Positions 1-10,696 of a stretch of 64,000 nt of DNA are shown here, in pieces. Within the stretch, counting starts at the first letter, position 1; every line of letters begins with the position of its first letter. The stretch is from contig JABBOT010000003.1 in assembly GCA_016165875.1 (NCBI GenBank), forward strand, positions 31,353,663 to 31,417,662, written 5' to 3'. The translations under genes were made by a program, and so were the position numbers. The DNA is from Acanthopleura granulata (Eukaryota > Mollusca > Polyplacophora > Chitonida > Chitonidae). The notes below the pieces were generated by a model. It searched no databases. It was given only the letters and a program-made list of their open reading frames with translations, and was not told the DNA's origin.

Positions 1-199
1 GGGTCTGTATTGCAAGGCGGCGGTATGTTAACACGAAACGATGGAACTAAACTATGTATCATTCAATCATTCCATCTTCAGGAAGATGTTTACAAAATCT
101 AAATCGTTCCTAAAATGTTTAAATATAAATATATACATGTATATGATTGTCTTTGTGCTGGAGATGAGGGTCAGGCGATGATGGCTAAACATGCACGCC

Positions 200-790
200 T
201 TTAGACAGGATTATATTCATCCTGACTTTTAATTCTGGATATAGCAGTTTTAATTTCTTTGGATTTGTTTGCTTTAGGTAGACCGTTAAAATTTGTGTTC
301 AACCCTAGATAATATTCTTTTTTAGCCTTTAGTTTCACTGTACGTGCTTCCGTCAGTATACAGCATTTCCATTTTTTTACGCTGATAATATACTTTATCC
401 TTGGATGACAACAACAGCTTTGCCTTTGTCTGCTTCTTTTATAATTGAATATGTGAATATGTTATAAAGACTTTTAACTGCAGGTTTCTGAAAAGGATCC
501 ATGTTAGAATAAACTTCAGTGGGCGTTAGATGTGGATTATACAGAGATCTCCAAATGGGCAGCATCACTTGTTCAGTACAGTAGGTCTGAAATTGGAGAT
601 ATCTGACTAAAGAACCATATCAGATTCACGAGGTGCCACGCCGCTATCTGGGTTATGCATCAAGTCACAAACTCTAAGCCTTTCAAGAATGCCTTTTGAA
701 GGATAACCCAGATTAAATTCCAGGGCTGATGTAAAATCAAGACCCAATTCCAAAACGCCAATTTGATTTTGATCCATATAAGGTAACTCA
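200..790 (-). mobile_element. Decayed Penelope-like retroelement, N-terminal part of the reverse transcriptase
   Basis: Reading the minus strand from about 790 down to 200 in broken frames gives pieces that look like the N-terminal part of Penelope-like element (PLE) reverse transcriptases. In order they are a stretch with QIGVLELGLDF (about 780-715), a stretch with IIKEADKGKAVVV (about 450-407), then after a frameshift SKDKVYYQ and TDGSTYSET (about 400-320), and finally NGLPKANKSKE (about 290-260). The ADKG-A-VVV block, the following YY...L-D-STY block and a GLPK-type block occur in this order in known PLEs. Stops and at least one frameshift show the copy is dead. The catalytic RT motifs would lie further along the minus strand, below position 200 or off the window. 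The motif order is seen directly; the family assignment rests on recalled family features. Confidence 0.6.
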
Positions 791-799
791 AGATAGATT

Positions 800-2977
800 A
801 CTTAGCTTTGGGACTGACAATTCTTCCACATTGATTCATTCCTTTTGCGAGTACCGCTCAGTTCTCTAAAAAATACGCTGGTATAGCGTGATAGAGTGAT
901 TTTGAGGCAGTAGCTTTGTTAGTTCCTTTTCTGTACACGCTCTAATAAATGGGGTACCCGGTGGGTAATAGTTCTGCTTTACATCCGTGTGAACACCGGG
1001 TTCGTGATAGAACATCGTCCGACTGCCCCATTTTTGAGCTATTACCTGGTTATTCTGCTTGGCTTAATTCTTGGTGATTCTTGACCTAATATGCCGCCTC
1101 TCACAAATATTATTCACTGGGGGTATGTCCCTTTTTTTTTCGCTGCCAGAAAACAATATTCCAGTCTGTTACATTTATTTAGGAATCCATGTACTAGCAT
1201 AGCAAAAACAAAATGCGTGATATAATGAAAACAATATATCAGGGAGACAAATTTATCAGTTTCATTCTAAGCCATATTTCTACTCTTGTATGTGTAATGT
1301 TTACATTGTCATACACATGTACATGTGTATTGAATATATAGCCTCGTATATCGCCTCGTATTTCAGTATCCGGATCTTGGTATTACAGTTTCATTCAGTT
1401 TCCAATAAATTGTCGAGTTGTGTATTCTGCTCTTATCGATTGACCTGGATCTTGGTATTATGTTAATGTTACTACTAGTTGTGCGCCATCTACATATAGG
1501 CCAATATACGGTGAGGAAAAAGTCGTTGTCTACGTTTCGATCTGTCTTCTCGAAGATTCTGTAGCCACTTATCCTTTTATTCCAGGAATCTTTTGCACTG
1601 GCTTCATGATTTAGAAATATCCGAACCCCACCGTTCTAATACAATGACAAAATGGCCCCGTCACACCTCATGTTAGAGATGAGCTCCTTTCTTAACCTAC
1701 CAGTTCCACATATCACCAGGCTCGTTTGTTTATTTATTTATTTATTTATCAATAATGGTGGTCAGCTTATTGGGTGGAGTAAACCACTGACCGCTGGTAA
1801 GTTAAACTGGTGACCTTTTCCGTGTGGGGTAGGACTATACATTTCCATGCATGCATGTGGGAAGTCGCAACCATTCCTGCATTGTCAAAATGCACCCACA
1901 GATTAAAGACTGTAAACTAAAAAGACAGACCCAATCGTAGAATGTGCATGTGAACGCGATGCTAAATTCCTGGGCAGCCAGCTCCGGAAGCTTGGGTGGT
2001 TTGTATGTAGGTGTTGATGGATTGGCCGCTATTTCCGGATAGTGGATCAGAAATCTCTGATGCAAGTTAAGTCAAATTCCATTAGATATATAAGAGCATC
2101 AAGAGACCAATAAATATACTGGGAAACGTATATGTAATATACATGGAATATCGATTTGGAACTGTGTGCAAAATTGCGTAGGCGGAATTGTTATCCAATG
2201 CCGATATCACAAGATGCATGCATGCTTAAAGATCCGTCCAAATGTCATCTTAACTGAATTGCAGATTCGTCAAAATCATATTACTCTTAACTCCGTGTAC
2301 ATACACATAAATAAGTACCTACTTAGGCCTATATAATCGGGGAATTATACTCTATTTCAGGATTTCATATGTAGTAGGCTATTGTTAATCTTCGGAGAAT
2401 TAAATACGCTCTAAAAACTTTAAAAAATAAATTTTACTTTATGAGTGATTTTAGTGAAACTTTCGGAGCGTAATGCCTATGTTGGTTGCAAAATGTCTGA
2501 ACATTGTGAAAGGCATAATCTCTTCAAACGGGTGGAGTACCACACAACTGCATGTAATAAAAATAAACATATACACTGACCATTCTGTACTAAAAGTACA
2601 CAGAGTGTGTACTTGAATAATAAAAAGAAAACAAATATGTCCCTTGCTGGTTTATTGCGTTGTATAACTATGATAGCCCATATTACAGTCGTCTTCATAG
2701 AGGATAGGTTAAGTGACCTGTCGGCCATTTTGAAGTTTCTTCAAAGCCCTTAAAATCCTCTGCATAATCATTGTCTTAATTATACTTCCAGCTTTGGTGT
2801 ATGCAAACAACGAAATACAAAACATCACATTGCTAGCTTTCCTGTGTGTCCATTATGAAAATTTTGCAGTTATTGACCATTTAGCTGCCTGAAATGCCAT
2901 GTGGTATCGACTTCTTCACTGTATTAAGCTAGTAATAAAGGAACTACAACGAATATCTAAGCAATTTTGGTCTTCAA
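800..2977. other. Intergenic DNA without a recognisable gene
   Basis: Only short, unconvincing open frames are present. A nested inverted repeat lies at about 947-1047: AAATGGGG (947-954) pairs with CCCCATTT (1026-1033), and ACCCGGTG (956-963) pairs with CACCGGGT (994-1001). A (TTTA)n run near 1728-1750 looks like the tail of an old minus-strand retroposon. Nothing else is supported. Confidence 0.5.
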
Positions 2978-3125
2978 TATGGTGGCTAATAGCGTCCATT
3001 GTAGACCGGTTATAAAACAAACCGGGACCTTCGCGCCCCCGCGGAATACACGGAAGGCGCGAAGGGCGAGGAGGGCCCTTTTTTTTAAAATCCGCGGTAA
3101 AAAATGGACGCTATCAACCACCATA
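2978..3125. mobile_element. MITE-like element with terminal inverted repeats and a GC-rich hairpin core
   Basis: The ends 2978-3000 and 3103-3125 are inverted copies of each other over 23 bp with two mismatches. Inside lies a perfect 10-bp stem, CCTTCGCGCC at 3028-3037 against its complement at 3056-3065. The core is strikingly GC-rich in an AT-rich surround. No open frame is present, so this fits a short non-autonomous DNA transposon. It would be nearly 150 nt of foldback if transcribed. Confidence 0.65.
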
Positions 3126-4840
3126 GATAAATGCATTTAAAAGCTGATATTTTCTATGCCACGTTATATTAACTTTCTTACAAAGGATGTAAGTGACAAC
3201 GCTTCCTTTTCCCCTCTTTTCTAGTCTTTGTTTTGCCCTTACTGCTTTTTTATTTCATGAATGAACATATATACATATATATGCCGCATCACAAATAAAA
3301 CACCTTTGAGAACAGTTGTACCAGTTTTAACATATATCTGATGCTCAGGTTTCCGTGAATTTATACTGCAAAATACTACTTTCTCTTCGAAACGGTGTAT
3401 GGAAAACTATACTATAATATATTATATATCACGTCTAATAATATACCCAACTTAAAGTGGTGAATATTGCAAGTCGTTGAAGACAAGTGCATCCGAATGG
3501 TGATCAGTATGCCAAAGGTCCATGGTTCAACCTGGCAGGCACTCTAGCTACTCCCCACATCAAATGCACGACCACCATTGTATATATAAGTGAAAAATAA
3601 AGTATGCATGCGTTAAACCTCAACCAAACAAAATAAATCACTATTTAGAATACGTCAGAGAGCCATGAGGTGCACTTTCCGATATAGTACTCTCTACAAA
3701 TGTTTAGAAATTATGACGAAGATAACAAATCTGGCCATACACAATTATACTATACGTTATAACATTGCAACGACTTTGTCATCGACATGAGGCTGCAGAA
3801 AGTTTGCGCACAGACAGCCAAAGATGAAGACAATACCAACTGGATTAATTTGCAAGGATAATATTTGCAAGTTGTGTAAATGCTACGGTATATGTCTAAG
3901 GGTGCAATAAATGTCAGTCTCCTACAGTCAGTCAGTACACGCCATGCATCCTTTGAACTGTACATTTATAACCATTAACAAGTCTGGTTACACTACTGAA
4001 ATATGAAAGCTTTTTTTATAGTGTAAATCACTCAAATTTTAGAGACAGCTCCATTTTCCAAAGAACTTGACTGTACAGAAACTATTAGGCCAATTTGTGA
4101 GAGCACAGAATATAAATATCTTCACATATAGGCTACATGTACATGTGTATGCTTGGAGAAAAGTCGAATTGTATGTGTGCATGCAGCTAACCTTTGAACA
4201 AATTATGTGTATTGACACGTGCAATTACACTGTATATCCAAAATGCATCCATAGTTTACTAATTACACGACAGTCACATACTACCCGTGATCATTAAATT
4301 ACCATTGAATATTTATTCTCATCACCTAATGTTTTAATATACACCTAATATACCTTTAATGAAACGGAGGTGTTATAAGACCGTCGGCGTATTACATCCG
4401 CCCTAAAACCCATGCAGATACAGGCCTATATAAGGAACAAATTTTCGTATTGCACGGTGTCTATTTTTCCAACGAGGGTCACCTCTCTTTTACTTAGATG
4501 TACACATCCATCCGCTATTGTATTAGCTACGCTCACGTGAGTGGTGGTGTGCTTAAAATCATTGAGCTACATGTACACTGTATATATAAACACTGAGTGG
4601 CTATTTACATGTGTTACTACTACAGGTAGAAGGCGTATACCAGTCACACCTATTTAATAGAAGATTTTCAGATACGGTTCACCTATTGTTACAGACTGTG
4701 TAAGGTGATCTGTATATAGATAAAATCGTGGTAACATAATCACCTGAATAAAAATCATATGGACATAGTAGTTATTTTCCCTCTTTTTATCATCTCATAT
4801 CGCGCGCCGTCAGTTAAACACTAATAGGTGACAGGTGCTT
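3126..4840. other. Intergenic DNA upstream of the putative promoter
   Basis: AT-rich DNA with TACATGTA-type words and short spurious open frames on both strands. I see no gene, RNA gene or structured repeat that I can support. Confidence 0.5.
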
Positions 4841-4852
4841 CGCACTTCTTCA

Positions 4853-4868
4853 CCGCTAGAGGGCGCTA
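4853..4868 (+). promoter_or_regulatory. CTCF-type binding site at the putative MICAL promoter
   Basis: The 16-mer CCGCTAGAGGGCGCTA matches the bilaterian CTCF core consensus CCASYAGRKGGCRSTR with one mismatch, at the third base. It sits about 110 bp upstream of the first good splice donor and in a locally CpG-rich patch (about 4800-5060) unlike the surrounding DNA. The match is seen; binding is inferred. Confidence 0.5.
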
Positions 4869-4964
4869 AAACTTCAGATTGAGTAATTCAAAATGGCGTG
4901 TCAGCCGTGGTACTTCGAATGAATCACCCGAGATATTCCACTTGTGTTGAGGCAGAGTGCGCAT
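4869..4964 (+). other. Candidate non-coding first exon and 5' UTR of the MICAL gene
   Basis: A CpG-containing segment ends in a strong donor, GCAT then GTAAGTATC, at 4964/4965. If spliced to coding exon 1 at 28908 it brings an in-frame TGA (4948-4950) ahead of the coding frame. ATG 28915 would then be the first in-frame start. The exon contains a 9-codon upstream ORF (4893-4922) with a good start context, AAAATGGCG, which is also a YY1-like word. The transcription start is not defined. A second possible donor lies near 5046. There is no transcript evidence in hand, so this exon is an inference from position, composition and splice signal. Confidence 0.35.
4893..4922 (+). promoter_or_regulatory. 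Short upstream ORF in the candidate 5' UTR
   Basis: ATG at 4893 has A at -3 and G at +4, and is closed by TGA at 4920-4922 after nine codons. If the first exon is real, it would be translated before the MICAL start and could lower output of the main frame. Confidence 0.3.
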
Positions 4965-6435
4965 GTAAGTATCTTTTGAAATGACTGATGTTACCGTTGC
5001 ATTTTAAAGGCTATGTGCCGACAGTTAATTCGAATCCTTGGCGCTGTAAGTTCGACTGCAAGCTTTTGAGGAGTTGGTTATTTTGAAATCGCTCTGTATT
5101 GAAAACAAGTTGTCTTCACTGGACGTAGACATTCGAGTTCGAGATTGAAGTTGAACTTGAATTTGCTAGGGATGTGGACATCAACTTGCACGCGTGCCAC
5201 TGTGTTGTCATTTGTCCCCTGACAACAAAGGCTAACAAGTATTTCTTACCGGGATATGTAGATCATTGAAAAGATTGTTCAATGGTCTCGGATGTTTTGG
5301 ATCTGCCACATAATCGGATGATCTGGCAGATTAAGTGATTTGATATTTGGCTGTTCGAGATTTGTCATGGGATTTGCAGTCTCTTTGTGCATAATCTTCA
5401 GCTTCTCTGAAAACCATGTTTTTGTATTAGTTGTGTAATGATATCCTAACACTGGCGCAATCTAACGTCCAAGTTTGATAGTAGACGTATGTTAATCTGT
5501 CTTGGTGGATCTGTACCAAATCAACTGCTGATTCCTTGCCCTGAATAGGTAGGTCCAGTTTCAAGTAGTTTGTGTGCAGCTATGGTCATGTATAACTGTA
5601 CTCAGTTTTGCACCATTAACCTGATCTATTACATAAGTTACAGTAGGCTATTTATTCCTACCCTTTAGAATTTGTGGAATGATTATGTTAGAGGAAGAGA
5701 GACTATCTGAACACAGGAGTTATAAAATAATGGGTACTGTTTAGAACTTATGGTAGAGTTAGTCACCACTTCGAACCGCTATTCACTATGGCAGAATCGC
5801 CGAACCCAGCGATCAGTGATCTCACCTCCAAATGATACAAATATTGGACTTGACCTCGAGGTAATTAAAAAAACGAACAAAGTAACTATATCTTAAGTAA
5901 AAATGGTGGTTCATGTTCAATACGTTAATTATGTTTCTACATAGTTGATGTTAAATGTGAGTCATACTTCTTGGTAAGAAAAACTGCTAAGGACATGTCC
6001 AAGTCAAGTTTGAAGTTCATTTTTTTCTAAAACCCAAGCTTTTAACGTTCAGGTTATGGTTTTTGATCAGTTTCAGTTTTAAATGGCACAAGGCATGGTG
6101 TTGTGGTTGTGACAGTTAATGATTAGTTAATTTTGTTCATCAGGTAAAATTAATACTGTATGTTTCAAATTGAAGCTAGATAATGTTCTTTTTAGACACA
6201 AAGGCAGATATCCACATAGGTATTTTCATTTTATCAGTGTTGAGAGACTGCCACATGGTTCTTGGGGTTAAGTTGTCAAATGTCATACTGCCGGCCTACG
6301 TGGCCAAAAATTAGCAGTGGAACATTTGACTTGTTGAACTAGTGGTAGAGTTAATGAAGTCATTGCAAAGCTGCTTTTCATTTTGAACAACTGAAAAAGC
6401 ATGTTAACGACAAACAAAAGTTGTATTAAATTTAG

Positions 6436-6573
6436 TTATTTATTTGCTTGGTGTTTTACACCATACTCAAAAACGTTTCACTTATACAACGGCATCCGGC
6501 AGTAAGGTGGGAGGAAACTGGGCCGAGCATAGGGGAAACCTGCAACCATCTGCAGGTGGCTGGTGAACCTTTC
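6436..6573 (-). mobile_element. tRNA-derived SINE, truncated copy
   Basis: The plus strand reads TTATTTATTTG then GGTGTTTTAC, TTTCACTTATAC and GGTGGGAGGAAAC, which is the reverse complement of the SINE 3' body and tail. It is cut before the tRNA-like head. Confidence 0.75.
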
Positions 6574-8873
6574 AAATGTTCCGTTGGATCATGTGTTATC
6601 AAGACTCATCACTTTCTGCAGACTTGTTCAGTTGTCTACAAGGTTGTTAATTGTATGATTTTCAGTATACATGTACATATGCAGTACAAAACCACATTCA
6701 CCAAGTACATGTACTTTACATATTACCAAACAAACAGTACATGTGCAAGAAAATGCCTGCATGGATTACAGATTCAATGTGTAGAACCTGTAAGGATTAA
6801 GCCTTCCAGGATGAGAGCTGCTGTTGTGGACACACATGTACAACGCTGTTGTACACGTTGATATTGTACATACTGTATGTGGTTCACTAACTGCCATGGC
6901 TGTTTAATAAACATCATATAAACGTTTTCTTCAGAGCAGGCCTTATCTGGAACTTTAGTTTAATTGGGTTATATATCAGCTACATGGAGCACCTCAGCTT
7001 AGGTACATTTATATGAATAGCTGTGTTAGCTTGTACGTGTATATCATTATCCGAGAGGATGTCTGAGTTCCTCTTGTGAATGTTCCGTAAGAGCTGTTTG
7101 ATTTTGGGGAGGAATAATCAAAAGATCTAAGAAAAAGTGTTGCTTCTGCTGGCACTGTTGAAAACTGTAAAATTTTAGTACATTTATGAACGTGATATGA
7201 AAAGATTCAAGATGCTAAGTTGCTAAACAGAGTAAACTACACGTATTGTAAATGTCAAAAGTAAAGCTCTATTTGATTCCTTGGACTTGTATTTTTTATG
7301 GATAATCTCATCTTGCCAGCTTTGAGTAAGCAGTTTTGAAGGCAGACCTTGGGTACATGTGAGTAAAACAGTACCAGTGTACATGTATATGGAGTGCACA
7401 TGCACGCGTATGGGTTTAGCAGACAGCCAGACACTTCCATGCCTTTTCATGGAATGGGAAATATGCATGAATCATAAAGCTGGTGAGTGAGGTTTACAGA
7501 TAGGAATTATTCCCAATTGGATTTGGATTTGACCTGTCATGTATAAAAGGTGTGATATTATTTTTAGTTAATACTTATGACCATACTTAATATTGCTAAC
7601 TCCCATATTAGTCACCACTGTTACTTACATATACAACTGCAACATTGACCTGTTGACCTCTTATGATCATTACCACAATGAGGCCTGTAGTGTTGGACAT
7701 TTCCTCATGCTGCCATCAAACATGCAATCTCTCATGTGCCTCTGAAGGAACATGTACATATCGTCGTGTGTAAATCCATTTGATGTCGGTAAAATAATGT
7801 CAACAGTAAGTGTAATCCATCCTCATTTGTCCCGTTTGCAATCTCCTGGTCATTACACTAATTACTGTCTAGATAAACGTGTCACGGTCAGAGAATACTA
7901 TGGTACCGTAACATTTCTGAGTCCAGGATCGTCCCTCTTGCATGTATTGTGAGGATCTCACAGTCCGAGGTACTGTGGTTCTGAAACATTTTTGAATCCA
8001 GGATTATACGTCTTGCACATACTGGGTGAATGTGTCATTATATTTCAGTGGTCTGTACTCTTGGTGTTCAAGAGTAATAATGTCATATATTGTATTTCAT
8101 TTTGAGCTGAAAATGTTCTGGAGTTGACCTTTTACGGAACATGCTATCTGAGAGAAATTAGGGGAATTACTGCATGTGACAAACACATAATTGCTAATTA
8201 ACACGTCTCCTTTTACCACATGGTTTAGAGCTGTTAGCCTGATTGAGGCTGAAATCAGCATGTGACAGAGTGGTAGGGCCTTGGATTACGTGATCTGGAT
8301 AGACATTTACTGAGTTTATGACTTCAGGCACTTACTGATATGAGTAATATTTAACTGTCAGTTGTTTCTTAATGTTCATTGACATATATATCTACATATT
8401 AGGTATTGCAGTATTGCTAGAGACACATATGAGAACTTGGAAGAGCTGTAAATTTTCCTTAGGAACTAATGCACAGTGTTGAAAATTTGCCCCACAGTTG
8501 TGGTGCATGTACCATCTTTCAAAGTGCCCGAAATTTCAAATACATTTGACTCACTGGATGCAGAGTTAATGTACATCTACATGTAGGATACTTTAATTGA
8601 CCATTGCTATACTCTGTTGATAGGGAGTTTAGATCACAGATGGCAGGTACGGCCTGTAATACCAGTCACCAGGAGCTGTTTACACTGTTTGTATTGTCTG
8701 TAACCAGGCCATCCAGGTTGAGTGACAGCTTCATATAAAAGGACGAACATGTAAGCTTATATGCACCTAATGGTGTGTGATCAGCTGATTGTACTCCTGA
8801 TATATGATTGAATTGGATCAATACAGCGGGGTAACAAGGTGAAATGGGACAAAAAAACACAGAGGTGTTTTGA

Positions 8874-8907
8874 ATTGTTTATTTGATTGGTGCTTAAGGC
8901 CATATTG
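8874..8907 (-). mobile_element. SINE 3'-end remnant
   Basis: TTTATTTGATTGGTG followed by a diverged stretch is the reverse complement of the SINE tail junction. Only about 35 bp remain, so this is a weak call. Confidence 0.35.
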
Positions 8908-9790
8908 CTTTTTTTTTTTTCATGTTAACGTCCGTAAATACAATGGCAGTCAGATTTAATGGTGCAAAAGATCAGAGTGCCTGGATGTGATTGTTTTGAT
9001 GATTTATTACCTTGTCATCTGCCTTGTAATAAGTAAGTTAAACTCCCATAACAATTGTTTTAGATAGTGTGGGTAATTTGTTGATTATTTAGAGTGTTTA
9101 GGTTCTACTGTCTCACAGTGTACTGGACTCCATATTCACTGTTATGTAGTTCGTATCGCATATATTAGGGTCAGTGAGAACCTTTTGATGAGATTGGTAA
9201 CACCAGATTGTGTGCCTTTATTTATCATATATGAATACACAGATGACAGTGTTACGGTTTCAGCTGATGTGTTATTGATAAGGCTGAAGAGTGTGTCCTG
9301 TATCGATGAGGCGTGTCGTTGGCTGGAGCTTCTGATGATACACAATTCTGCATGATGTAATGGACATACACATACCCATTTAATATGTAGTCAGCAGGTT
9401 GAATCCGTCATCAGAAGAACAGAGCGCATGATTCCAGTACACATCACTGATGGGATTGTCTGGTGTCATTAAGACTGACTTGTCTAGTTTAGGTTTGTGC
9501 CACACCCATCTGAGCATAGCTGTAGTGAACCAGATGTGATATACAGGCTCTGAATCAAGGATGGATTATGTAACACTTGTTAAATATACATGTAGCAGCT
9601 GGACATAGAGTACTGAGTACAAAGCCAAGAATAAACTTTGTTGACAGTGATTGTATGTACTTACATACATGTTTGCTTGCAAGCTCAAAACTACCTAGTC
9701 AGCTGTAACATGTTCAAAGTTCATCATGTTCTGACTTCTACAGTATAGATGTACATGTGTGTAGTAAACCAACGGATGTAAGTAAACTTA

Positions 9791-9897
9791 CCCCTGGGCT
9801 CTGCCCAGTATCCTCCCACGATAATAGCTGGCCTATGTTGTATAAGTGAAATATTCTTGAGCACAGTGTAAAATACCAATCAGGTAAACAAATAAAG
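9791..9897 (+). mobile_element. tRNA-derived SINE, 3' fragment
   Basis: It holds the conserved run from the GGGCTCTGCCC box through TATAAGTGAAATATTCTTGA to an AAATAAA-type tail. The 5' half is missing. Confidence 0.75.
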
Positions 9898-10117
9898 TAA
9901 ATATGCATACAGTGTAATGTGAGGGTACAGCTGTGCTGATAAATGTCTGAGACTGTGTAATGTGATCAGAAATTTTAATAAGTCCCAAGGTATAGATCAC
10001 TAAGTTGTCTTCTGAATTTTGTAATTTTATCAAGATATAATGATTTAGTCCACCTGGTTTCAAAAACCATGTGCAAGTGGTTGAGCTGGACGTAACTCAA
10101 GTCGGCTAACTCATAAA

Positions 10118-10696
10118 TTATTATCTATAGAGGGTAAGCCCTAGATCCTTCCTACTGCCTGAAGCCGTATTTTTTCAACATATCGTGCTGTCCCTCTCAG
10201 TTTGATGTTGGCATCAATAAAACATTTATATCTATAGACGCACATGTCAAAGGTGTTTGTTGTCCCATGTTGTCTGGTCGTATAGCCATCGTTTCAGGGG
10301 CCTGCTTTGGTGGTGGTGTTTACTTCCGAGTCTCGGTCGGTAATGTCCAGCCAGAGCCGAGTACTTGACAAGCGAGCCCCTGAGTCTCAGCCTTTAAAGT
10401 CTGCTGATGAGTGGGTCCCCAAAACGATGATGTAGTTATCAATACAGCTAGTCCGGCGCAGACAACTTTCAAAATGGACCTAAGGTCGTGGAGTTTTGTA
10501 CCCGTGTGCATTTACTAGAGGCTGTGTGACTGGACAACACTAGACAACGAAAAGCTTAGACATGTGTGTCTACAGAAATAAATATTTTATTGATGCCAAC
10601 ATCAAACTTAGAGGGACAGCACAATGTGTTGGTAAAATACGGCTTCAGGCAGTAGGAAGGATCTTGAGCTTAGCCTCTGTAGATAATAATCTATAG
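10118..10696. mobile_element. Large foldback (long inverted-repeat) element
   Basis: The left arm (about 10118-10282) and right arm (about 10525-10696) are reverse complements over roughly 165 bp. They are very similar in the outer 120 bp, for example CCTACTGCCTGAAGCCGTAT at 10151-10170, with its complement at about 10638-10657. Similarity becomes weaker towards a central segment of about 240 bp. No transposase frame is present. It resembles a non-autonomous foldback DNA element and would form a long hairpin in the pre-mRNA. Confidence 0.7.

Noticed and set aside
6448..6861. 137-codon plus-strand frame
   Set aside because: Its first third is reverse-complement SINE and the rest is low-complexity intron sequence.
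10397..10440. Hammerhead ribozyme core (CTGATGAG followed by a short stem and AAAC)
   Set aside because: The conserved GAAA after stem II is not correctly placed, and matching stems I and III are not evident.
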